This document shows, one piece after another, positions 6,507 through 13,130 of a DNA stretch of 23,142 bases. The translations under genes were made by a program, and so were the position numbers. This stretch comes from Anaerolineae bacterium (GTDB lineage Bacteria; Chloroflexota; Anaerolineae; 4572-78; J111), in NCBI GenBank assembly GCA_023151115.1, contig JAKLJP010000079.1:1-23142 (forward strand). The letters run 5' to 3'. Position 1 is the stretch's first letter. Each line of letters starts with the position of its first letter. The notes under the pieces were generated by a model. The model was given only the letters and a program-made list of their open reading frames with translations. It was not told the origin of the DNA and ran no database searches.

Positions 6507-8753
6507 TTAAACCGCCGCTAAGTCTTTAATCGTTCCTCGATCCTCCAGCGGAATATCGGCCCCGGCGCGGTCGGTGGGAATTTTGGCGGCGCGTTCGATT
6601 TTGACCCCACAAACCTTGTAATCGGGGATTTTGGCCCGCTCGTCCAGCAGGTGATGGGTCAGGGTATTGGCGGCGGCTTCGGCGAAGTGGAAGGGGATAA
6701 AGATGGTTCCCTGGGGTGAGCGCTGTGTGACCAGCAGGCGGGCGGTGATTTGCCCGCGCCGGCTGGTCACGTCCACCCAATCGCCCGTTTCCAGGCTGAG
6801 TTTGGCGGCATCGTGCGGGTGCATTTCGACTGTACATTCCGGCCAGATATTGTTCAGCGAGGAGACGCGGGTCATCGCGCCGCCGTGCCAGTGATACAGC
6901 AGCCGCCCGGTGCTGAGGATAAAGGGATACTCCTCGTCGGGCAGCTCGCTCTCGTTGGTGTACTCGACGGCAAAAAATTTGCCCCGCCCGCTGGGGAACT
7001 CTTTTTCAAACAAATAGGGCGAGCCAGGATGGTCAAGCGAAGGACAGGGCCAGTGGACGCCGCCTTCACGGTCAATCCGCTCATACGTTGCGCCGTAAAA
7101 ATCGGGGGTCAGGTGGCGCATCTCATCCCAGATGTCGCCCGGATGGCGGTAACTCCAATTAGCCAACATCTGCTCGACATTCTGGCAAATGGCCCGGTCG
7201 AGGCTGTGGGCCGGGCTGTCGGCATGCTGGCCGGCGTCCTGGCAAATTTTGGCAATGGTTCGCCGGGCCACCTCGCTGACAATTTCCCAATCGGCGCGGG
7301 CCTGGCCGGGCGGGGTAACGGCCCGGCGGACGCGCTGAATCCGCCGGTCGGAGTTGGTGAAAGTGCCGTCTTTTTCGGCAAAGGAGGCGGCGGGCAGAAT
7401 CACATCGGCGTAGATATTGCTCTGATTGAAGAAAATATCCTGGGCAGCGTAAAATTCCAACTGCTCCACCGCATAGCGGGCGTGGTTGAGGTCGGGCTCG
7501 CTCATCAGCGGGTCTTCACCCATCACGTACCAGCCTTTGACCTGGCCAGTCAAAATGCCGTCCACCATCTCGGTGGTGGTCAAGCCGGGGACGCCGGACA
7601 GGGGGGCGTGCCAGGCTTGCTCAAATTTGTGGCGAATATCGGGGTTGGTGACGGGCTGGTAGGCGGTGAAGACGGTCGGCATGCCGCCGGAATCGGAGCA
7701 GCCCTGGACGTTGTTCTGGCCACGCAGCGGGTTCAGCCCGGTACCGGGCCGCCCGATGTGGCCGGTCAGCAGGGCCAGGTTGATCAAGGTCAGGGCGTTG
7801 TCGGTGCCGTGGACGCTCTGGCTGATACCCATGCCCCAATAGATGGCGGCGGCGTTGGCTTTGGCATACATGCGGGCCGCCTGGCGAATATCGTCCGCCG
7901 GGACGCCGCTGAGGGCTTCGGCCCACTCCGGCGTTTTGTCTTCCAGGCTTTCGATGTATTGGGAAAAGCCTTCGGTGCGCTCGGCGATAAAGGCTTGGTT
8001 ATACAATTTTTCTTTGACAATCACATGGGCCATGGCGTTGAACACGGCGGTGTCGCTGCCGGGCTGTTGGCGCAGCCAGAGGGTGGCAAAGTTGACCATT
8101 TCAGTCCGGCGCGGGTCAATCACAATCAGTTTGGCCTTATTGTGGGTCACGGCCTCTTTGAGAAAGGTGGCGATGACCGGGTGGTTGTCGGCGGTGTTGG
8201 AGCCGGTGATGATAAAACATTCCAGGCTTTTCATCTCGGCGATGGAATTGGTCATGGCGCTGGTGCTCAAGGAGAGTTGCAGCGCCTTGACGCTGCCGGC
8301 GTGGCACAGCCGGGTGCAGTGGTCCACGTTGTTGGTGCCCAGCACGGCCCGGAAATATTTTTGCAGGGTGTAGTTGTCTTCGTTGGTGGCTTTGGCGCAG
8401 ACGTTGCAGGTCAGGCTGTCCGGCCCGTACTGCCAGCGCAGTTCGGTCAGCCGGTTGACCACCAAATCGAGGGCCTCGTCCCAGGTAGCCTCGCGCCAGT
8501 CATCGGGGTATTTAGCCGGGGTGCGCCGGCCGGGTTTCTGGGGCGTTTTACGAATCAAGGGGACGGTGAGCCGTTTGGGGCTATGGACAAAATCGGTGCC
8601 AAAGCGGCCCTTGACGCACAACCGGCCATAATTAGGCGCAGCGTCGAAGGGCGCGTCAATGCGGATGAGGTGATCGTTTTTGATGTTGAGCAACAATTGA
8701 CAGCCTACCCCGCAAAAAGGGCAGGTGGAGCGAATGACGTTGTCGGCTTGCAT
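6507..8753 (-). CDS. Formate dehydrogenase-type molybdopterin oxidoreductase, alpha subunit
   Basis: This 748-residue enzyme has the molybdo-bis-MGD architecture. Cys11, Cys14, Cys18 and Cys46 (CPFCGVGC...CVKG) bind one 4Fe-4S cluster. Cys150 followed by His151 in TRLCHAGS is the Cys version of the active site seen in formate dehydrogenases. Nitrate reductases usually have CMAS-like residues there, so formate is the better call. Blocks such as GSNTADNHPV, GRPGTGLNPLRGQNNVQG and the C-terminal cofactor-binding half are intact. There is no twin-arginine signal, so it should be cytoplasmic. It lacks the extra N-terminal ferredoxin domains of NAD-linked alpha subunits, and no beta, NuoE/F-like or cytochrome partner lies nearby, so its electron partner is unknown. 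A GGGGGA site lies before the ATG. A toxin-antitoxin-like pair is directly upstream. Confidence 0.88.
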   Translation of the reverse strand: MQADNVIRSTCPFCGVGCQLLLNIKNDHLIRIDAPFDAAPNYGRLCVKGRFGTDFVHSPKRLTVPLIRKTPQKPGRRTPAKYPDDWREATWDEALDLVVNRLTELRWQYGPDSLTCNVCAKATNEDNYTLQKYFRAVLGTNNVDHCTRLCHAGSVKALQLSLSTSAMTNSIAEMKSLECFIITGSNTADNHPVIATFLKEAVTHNKAKLIVIDPRRTEMVNFATLWLRQQPGSDTAVFNAMAHVIVKEKLYNQAFIAERTEGFSQYIESLEDKTPEWAEALSGVPADDIRQAARMYAKANAAAIYWGMGISQSVHGTDNALTLINLALLTGHIGRPGTGLNPLRGQNNVQGCSDSGGMPTVFTAYQPVTNPDIRHKFEQAWHAPLSGVPGLTTTEMVDGILTGQVKGWYVMGEDPLMSEPDLNHARYAVEQLEFYAAQDIFFNQSNIYADVILPAASFAEKDGTFTNSDRRIQRVRRAVTPPGQARADWEIVSEVARRTIAKICQDAGQHADSPAHSLDRAICQNVEQMLANWSYRHPGDIWDEMRHLTPDFYGATYERIDREGGVHWPCPSLDHPGSPYLFEKEFPSGRGKFFAVEYTNESELPDEEYPFILSTGRLLYHWHGGAMTRVSSLNNIWPECTVEMHPHDAAKLSLETGDWVDVTSRRGQITARLLVTQRSPQGTIFIPFHFAEAAANTLTHHLLDERAKIPDYKVCGVKIERAAKIPTDRAGADIPLEDRGTIKDLAAV

Positions 8754-8815
8754 GGGATATCCCCCTTAATTTTTGCTACATTTCATAATCCCACTTATAC
8801 GACTGTAGGATCTTT

Positions 8816-9058
8816 TTATCCAAAAGCGGCAACAGCCACCGGACGCTCGACCGCAAAACTCTGACGATGCAGTTTGATCCGTTCAATCTCGTGCAACGTT
8901 TCCGCCGTGAGATAACTCTCGCCACAATAGGGGCAACTGATGACCGGAACATTCTCGATCACCAGCAAATTGGACCCCTTCCCATAACTGCGCGTCACCC
9001 GGCGAATACGCGCCCCTTCTTTCCCACAAATATCGCAAACCATTTCTTCTTCTTGCAT
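8816..9058 (-). CDS. YgiT-type zinc finger antitoxin-like protein
   Basis: This 80-residue protein has two CxxC pairs (Cys8/Cys11 and Cys42/Cys45) spaced as in the YgiT/MqsA N-terminal zinc-binding domain, plus the family stretch VIENVPVISCPYCGESYLT. The longer C-terminal DNA-binding domain of E. coli MqsA is missing; short forms are common next to DUF4258 proteins. The ATG at 9058 begins one base after the stop of the DUF4258 gene, so the pair is coupled; a TTG at 9067 in the same frame is less likely. Probable role: antitoxin and zinc-binding partner of the DUF4258 protein. The formate dehydrogenase gene starts 62 bases downstream. Confidence 0.85.
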   Translation of the reverse strand: MQEEEMVCDICGKEGARIRRVTRSYGKGSNLLVIENVPVISCPYCGESYLTAETLHEIERIKLHRQSFAVERPVAVAAFG

Positions 9059-9059
9059 T

Positions 9060-9344
9060 TTACTCAAGGTATACGGTAATAATAACCAATTTGTTCGTTG
9101 AACTTAGCTTAGTGACCACAATAACCTGTTTGCCCACCACTGTTTGACCCTGGATTAGGTATTTCCAATCGCCCATATTATGGTCTTTCTGCCGTTCTAT
9201 AATCTTTCCAGTTAAAACGCCTCGCTCGACATCAAAAATGGTTAAGCCATCCTCATCCATTTCCTCTTCAGCGTGCAAGGTCATTACATATTGGCGAGTC
9301 CGAATTCTTTCCCGCATTTGTTTCAAAATGCGCTCATACACCAT
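9060..9344 (-). CDS. DUF4258 protein, probable toxin of the YgiT pair
   Basis: This protein of about 94 residues has the DUF4258 pattern: a basic N-terminal helix, TLHAEEEMDEDGLTIFDVERGVLTGKIIE (22-50) with the conserved His24, then KYLIQGQ and a C-terminal VIITVYLE strand. The family is related to RelE-like folds and is typically encoded just before a YgiT zinc-finger gene, as here. Start choice is open: ATG at 9344 has GGAG only three bases upstream, and GTG at 9353 in the same frame has no better site. Toxin activity is inferred from gene arrangement; the catalytic residues of this family are not well defined. Confidence 0.8.
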   Translation of the reverse strand: MVYERILKQMRERIRTRQYVMTLHAEEEMDEDGLTIFDVERGVLTGKIIERQKDHNMGDWKYLIQGQTVVGKQVIVVTKLSSTNKLVIITVYLE

Positions 9345-9396
9345 AAACTCCACTAAGCTGAAAATTCGGTAAGGTTTTTAAGATTGTAGCATAAGG

Positions 9397-9513
9397 ATCT
9401 GAAATTCTATAAGAAAGCTGAAGATATTTCTTTGCTCAAGGGTAGTCTGGTTCAAGCTGTCTCTTTTTTTGGCTTTTACTGGCGACTCTTTCTACAATCT
9501 GAGATTCTATTAG
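9397..9513. repeat. Imperfect direct repeat pair 100 bases apart
   Basis: ATCTGAAATTCTATAAG at 9397-9413 and ATCTGAGATTCTATTAG at 9497-9513 match at 15 of 17 positions, exactly 100 bases apart. AGATTGTAG (9381-9389) and CTACAATCT (9492-9500) also form an inverted pair. They fill the gap between the unknown membrane protein gene and the DUF4258 gene. No gene was found in this 178-base gap. Confidence 0.5.
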
Positions 9514-9522
9514 TGAGCCAAT

Positions 9523-10338
9523 TCAACCTTTTCTTTTACTCCGGTATTTGAACCACCAATTCCATACATCAGAAATAGGTGGTTTGATATAGACCCAGAA
9601 AAATCCTACTAAAAAGAAAAGTATCAATAATCCACCGAAAATCTTACCCAATAATATCTCCGTTGCATCGGGTAATATATTCTTAACAAGCTGTCCCCCC
9701 ATGAGAATACCATAGCATGACAAATACAGAACACCAGCCATCAAAATTGTAGTAGCATATCCCCGCACTTTTTCTTCTAGACGTTTTTCTTCAAGATCAA
9801 TCTGATTGATTTTATAGATGTTATCTATGTTTGCATATGGCTCCGGTTCATAATACTCACCTGTATAAATAAATCTAACAAAAATCTCATCTCCTGGATT
9901 GAGTAACTTAAATTCAAGAGAAACGCCGGAACCAGTTTTATTGGGTTTACCCTCTACTATTCGCTCAGGCGGTTGTACTTTGATGACTATATCTTCGGGT
10001 TTCACTACAAGTTTTGATTCTCGGGGAAATGGAAAAGTTATTGGCCCTACAACATCACCTTTATCCTCCCGAATAGATTCTGCCCCTGTATTCTTGATTT
10101 TTCCATCAATGATATAAAGATTCTCTACAGGTTCTCCTTTGTAACTAATTATAATATCACTTTTGATGCCTGCATCAATTTGAATGGGTTCAGTTTTTGA
10201 CGAAATAACCTCATAGGTTAACGATTTTTTGGGTTTGCCCTTTTTAACCAGCAAAATCGAAACAACTATGGAAATAATAGCCACGGGTAGTGAAATTATG
10301 TTTGCCCAGTCAGCTAAGTCGTTTGTATCCATCGCCAT
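9523..10338 (-). CDS. Unknown membrane-anchored protein with a predicted beta domain
   Basis: I do not recognise this 271-residue protein. It has one N-terminal membrane segment (about 12-31), a basic stop-transfer VKKGKPKK, then about 160 residues of alternating hydrophobic strands (for instance DIIISYKGEPVENLYIIDGK at 61-80, and LEFKLLNPGDEIFVRFIYTG) that look like a beta-sandwich. Two further membrane segments follow (about 195-216 and 230-252) and a basic tail. Its DNA is visibly richer in A+T than the neighbouring genes, suggesting recent acquisition. No good ribosome binding site was seen; ATG at 10338 and ATG at 10332 are both possible. It stands alone, with gaps of 78 and 178 bases to its neighbours. 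A membrane sensor or effector role is possible but unproven. Confidence 0.7.
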   Translation of the reverse strand: MAMDTNDLADWANIISLPVAIISIVVSILLVKKGKPKKSLTYEVISSKTEPIQIDAGIKSDIIISYKGEPVENLYIIDGKIKNTGAESIREDKGDVVGPITFPFPRESKLVVKPEDIVIKVQPPERIVEGKPNKTGSGVSLEFKLLNPGDEIFVRFIYTGEYYEPEPYANIDNIYKINQIDLEEKRLEEKVRGYATTILMAGVLYLSCYGILMGGQLVKNILPDATEILLGKIFGGLLILFFLVGFFWVYIKPPISDVWNWWFKYRSKRKG

Positions 10339-10416
10339 AATATCAGTAGTGGTCTACCTTCGCTTTAGCCGGGTTGTGTAGGAGTGTAGTCAAATGGTTT
10401 AATTCCTCAGTATAGC

Positions 10417-10743
10417 TTAAACCACCACAGCTTCCCTTTCCAAAATCTCCTGCCAGAACGGGCTTATTTGTTGGCTGGCAATTTCCTGCGGGGTCCAACC
10501 CTGGGCCTGAATTGGCTCCAAGAGTCGAGCAGCAATAATCCCCAACAGTTCCAGGCGTTCTCGCCGGTTAAACCGTGCCCAATCAGATGAAATAACAATC
10601 AGATCAATATCGCTGCCTTCTTTGGCTGTGTTCCACCTTTGTGAACCATACAATAATATTTGTTCGCAGTGGATACCGGCCTGCTCCAACGCTTGCCGAA
10701 ATTGTTGGATTATGGTTGTAAGTTGGGGTGTTGTTTGAGCCAT
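10417..10743 (-). CDS. Small nucleotidyltransferase-domain protein (MNT-like)
   Basis: This 108-residue protein is a minimal pol-beta-like nucleotidyltransferase. LYGSQRWNTAKEGSDIDLIV (31-50) holds the GS motif (Gly33-Ser34) and the metal-binding Asp45 and Asp47. MNT proteins of this size are usually antitoxins that AMPylate a HEPN toxin, but no HEPN gene is adjacent. Instead it starts 6 bases after the stop of a PP2C phosphatase gene, so the two probably share a transcript. The downstream neighbour, 78 bases away, is the unknown membrane protein. It could be an orphan antitoxin or an unrelated nucleotidyl transfer enzyme. Confidence 0.8.
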   Translation of the reverse strand: MAQTTPQLTTIIQQFRQALEQAGIHCEQILLYGSQRWNTAKEGSDIDLIVISSDWARFNRRERLELLGIIAARLLEPIQAQGWTPQEIASQQISPFWQEILEREAVVV

Positions 10744-10749
10744 TTGGCC

Positions 10750-11919
10750 TCACCCCCCATCCATCTGCACGATAATCGCGGTGATATTATCGTGCCCCCC
10801 GGCGCGTTTGGCAGCCTCGATCAGGGATCGGCAGGCGGCGGTGGGGTCGGGTTGGCTGCGGCTGAGGGCCAGGATTTCGTCGTCGGTGAGCATGCCGCTT
10901 AAGCCGTCGGAGCAGAGGAGCAGCCGGTCGCCGGGGTGCAGGTCAACGTGGTAGAGGCCAACGTCCATGTCTTTTTTGTCGCCGATGGTGCTGTAAATGA
11001 CATTTTTCTGCTTGTGGGTGCGGGCCTCTTCGCGGGTCAACTGGCCGATTTGGACCAGCCGCTCGACCAGGGAGTGATCCACGCTGATTTGCTCGATACC
11101 GGCCTGGCTGAGGCGGTAAGCCCGGCTGTCGCCCACGTTGGCGATGTGAGCTTGGCCGTTAGCTACCAGGGCCATGACCAGGGTTGACCCCATTTTTCGT
11201 TCCTGGGTGCGATCTCCCTGATTAGCTAAAACCATTTCGTTAGCGGCGGTAACTGCCTCGGTCAGCCACTCGTCGGAAACAACGGCGTCGGTGGGGGGAT
11301 GCTGCGTAAAATGCTGCTGAATGGCATTGATGGTTAGGCGGCTGGCAACCTCACCGGCGTCGTGCCCACCCATGCCGTCGGCCACCACATACAAACCGCA
11401 GGGCATGTCGGTTTCCCACATGAGCATACTATCTTCGTTGAGTTCCCGGCGCAGCCCGGTATCGCTCAGGCCGGCAATCTGCCAGCCGATGTGGGCCGGG
11501 CGCGGGCCGGAGGCAGGCAGCGTTTCAGGCTCTCGTTCGGCGCGAATGGAGCGCAAGCCGGGTTGGGTGGCAGCCAAATCCTCGTCCGTTACTTCCACCG
11601 GGGCTGATTCGACGGTATCTAGCATGGGGTCGGGGGGCGGCGGTTCCGGCGTGGCAGCGGGGGCAGTCGCCTGCGGTTTCTTCTTTTGCCGCCCCTGGGT
11701 CAAGCGAAGGGTGATGGGCAATAAGAAGGCCACGGCAATAAAGAGCAGAACGATCAAGGCCATGACCATCATCAAAAACCACCTGACCGACTCCTGGCCG
11801 GGCTGCAAAAAAGCCAACAGCAACATCCCCACCGGCAGCAGCGACAAAACAGTCCGCTCGGTGAAGTCGAGCTTGATTCGAGCAAGGCGCGACAAAATCT
11901 GGCTCAAACGATATTTCAT
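10750..11919 (-). CDS. Membrane-anchored PP2C-type Ser/Thr protein phosphatase
   Basis: This 389-residue protein has two N-terminal membrane segments (about 24-39 and 47-70), a Pro/Ala-rich linker (80-140) and a cytoplasmic PP2C domain (about 145-387). All metal-binding motifs are present: RELNEDS (158-164), VADGMGGHDAGE (179-190), MGSTLVMALV (243-252), GDSRAYR (263-269), LLCSDGL (334-340) and GGHDNITAIIV (374-384). It should remove phosphate from Ser/Thr residues and oppose an Hanks-type kinase, but no kinase or FHA protein is in the window. An AAGG site precedes the ATG, and a small nucleotidyltransferase gene follows after 6 bases. The upstream gap holds a heptamer array. Confidence 0.92.
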   Translation of the reverse strand: MKYRLSQILSRLARIKLDFTERTVLSLLPVGMLLLAFLQPGQESVRWFLMMVMALIVLLFIAVAFLLPITLRLTQGRQKKKPQATAPAATPEPPPPDPMLDTVESAPVEVTDEDLAATQPGLRSIRAEREPETLPASGPRPAHIGWQIAGLSDTGLRRELNEDSMLMWETDMPCGLYVVADGMGGHDAGEVASRLTINAIQQHFTQHPPTDAVVSDEWLTEAVTAANEMVLANQGDRTQERKMGSTLVMALVANGQAHIANVGDSRAYRLSQAGIEQISVDHSLVERLVQIGQLTREEARTHKQKNVIYSTIGDKKDMDVGLYHVDLHPGDRLLLCSDGLSGMLTDDEILALSRSQPDPTAACRSLIEAAKRAGGHDNITAIIVQMDGG

Positions 11920-11943
11920 AGTGAACCTTCCCTCTGTTTGTCA

Positions 11944-11992
11944 GTGTCAGGTGTCAAGTATCAGGTGTCAGTGTTTGCCCTGACCCTGACCC
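11944..11992. repeat. Heptamer tandem repeat, GTGTCAG unit
   Basis: GTGTCAG, GTGTCAA, GTATCAG and GTGTCAG lie in register at 11944-11971, followed by CCTGACC-type units to 11992. The array occupies almost all of the 76-base gap between the E1 alpha stop and the PP2C start. CCCTGACCCTGACCC could pair with part of the GTGTCAGGTGTCA arm. Confidence 0.75.
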
Positions 11993-11995
11993 CCG

Positions 11996-12988
11996 TTAAA
12001 ATACGCGTCCGCCCCAGGTTTGGCCGTAGACCCCCTCCAGGGCTGTTTCGGGGGCGGGGGTGGGGCTGGCGGCGGCAAAGGCGACGGCTTCATCCAATTC
12101 GGCTTGAATGGCCGCCTCGACGTTTTGCAGGCCGGCTTCGGTGCAGATGGCCTGTTCCAGCAGATAGCGCCGGAAGGTGATCAGCGGATCACGCTGCCGC
12201 CAGGTTTCAACCTCGGCTTTGTCACGGTACAGCATCGGGTCGCCTTCGTAATGGCCGCGCAAACGGTAAGTTTTGCCCTCGATCAGGGTGGGTCCCTGGC
12301 CGGCCCGCGCTCGTTCCACCGCCTGGCGAGTGGCTTCAAACACGGCCAGCACGTCGTTGCCGTCCACGATGACGCCAGGAAAAGCATAGCTGGCGGCCCG
12401 CTCGGCCAAATCTTTGAGCGGGGCCTGGGTGTGCTGGGGCGAGCCTTCGCCGTAGAGATTGTTTTCGCAAAAAAAGATAACCGGCAGTTTCCACAGCCCG
12501 GCCAGATTGAGCGCCTCGTGAAAAGCGCCCTCGTTGGTGGCCCCATCGCCAAAAAAGGCCAGGGCGACCCGTTTTTCCCGGCGCTGCTGAAAGGCCAGGG
12601 CCGCGCCAACGGCAATGGGAATACCGCCGGCCACAATCCCGTTGGCCCCCAGAATGCCCAGGTTAAAATCGGTCATATGCAAACTGCCGCCTTTGCCGCC
12701 GCAGTAGCCGGTGGTCCGCGCTGCCAGTTCGGCCATCATATATTTGGGCTGGCCGCCTTTGGCAATCAGGTGGCCGTGCCCACGATGGGTGCTGGTAATC
12801 ACATCATCAGCGTTGAGGGCGGCGCAAGCGCCCACCGCCGTCGCTTCCTGGCCGACACAACTATGGATAAAGCCGGGAATCAGTCCGGCCCGCCGCTCGT
12901 TAATGGCCCTCAACTCAAACTCGCGGACGGTGACCATTTTGCGGTACAGCTCCACTAAAAAAGGGTGTTCGTAAGTTGGAGTTGGCAT
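11996..12988 (-). CDS. Thiamine-diphosphate dehydrogenase E1 alpha subunit (pyruvate or acetoin type)
   Basis: This 330-residue protein is the alpha chain of a heterotetrameric alpha2beta2 E1. It carries the thiamine diphosphate motif GDG (147-149) ending in ENN (175-177), the HRGHGH block (68-73) and GGKGGSLHM (97-105). The phosphorylation-loop region reads YRLRGHYEGDP (241-251). A Tyr-Glu-Gly at this place resembles acetoin dehydrogenase AcoA more than pyruvate dehydrogenase, which usually has GHSxxDP, so acetoin dehydrogenase alpha is my first choice and PdhA the second. An AGGA site lies 5 bases before the ATG. The beta chain, E2 and E3 are not beside it: the next genes downstream are a phosphatase and a nucleotidyltransferase. 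It must pair with a beta subunit encoded elsewhere or be an orphan. Confidence 0.88.
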   Translation of the reverse strand: MPTPTYEHPFLVELYRKMVTVREFELRAINERRAGLIPGFIHSCVGQEATAVGACAALNADDVITSTHRGHGHLIAKGGQPKYMMAELAARTTGYCGGKGGSLHMTDFNLGILGANGIVAGGIPIAVGAALAFQQRREKRVALAFFGDGATNEGAFHEALNLAGLWKLPVIFFCENNLYGEGSPQHTQAPLKDLAERAASYAFPGVIVDGNDVLAVFEATRQAVERARAGQGPTLIEGKTYRLRGHYEGDPMLYRDKAEVETWRQRDPLITFRRYLLEQAICTEAGLQNVEAAIQAELDEAVAFAAASPTPAPETALEGVYGQTWGGRVF

Positions 12989-13013
12989 AGTTTCCTGTGA
13001 GAGAAGAAGAAGT

Positions 13014-13090
13014 GAGAAATAAGAAATGAGAAATAAGAAATTAGAGAGATGGAGGCTTTTGTCTATTTTTTTCTAAATTCTTATTTCTAA
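13014..13090. repeat. Heptamer array with complementary arm (hairpin), GAGAAAT unit
   Basis: GAGAAAT, AAGAAAT, GAGAAAT, AAGAAAT run in register at 13014-13041. The stretch 13028-13046 is nearly complementary to 13071-13090 (TTCTAAATTC...), giving a stem of about 18 base pairs with two mismatches and a loop of about 24 bases. It lies in the leader region of the E1 alpha gene, ending about 25 bases before the start codon. Confidence 0.65.
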
Positions 13091-13098
13091 TTTTGATT

Positions 13099-13127
13099 AG
13101 TTTATCACAGGCCGGGAGGGTTTGCAA
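13099..13127 (-). promoter_or_regulatory. Possible promoter for the E1 alpha gene
   Basis: On the minus strand TTGCAA (13127-13122) and TAAACT (13104-13099) are separated by 17 bases, each matching four of six consensus positions. The -35 begins just beyond the STAND stop codon. Weak matches, so only a suggestion. Confidence 0.3.
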
Positions 13128-13130
13128 CAC

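Noticed and set aside
6750..8864. A 704-codon open frame on the plus strand
   Set aside because: It is the antisense mirror of the formate dehydrogenase gene. Its product is Gly/Val/His-rich with no family motif, whereas the minus-strand protein has complete cofactor motifs.
12020..12958. A 312-codon plus-strand frame
   Set aside because: Antisense of the E1 alpha gene in GC-rich DNA, with no recognisable domain. The same holds for the plus-strand frames opposite ptrB, sdhA, sdhC and the permease.
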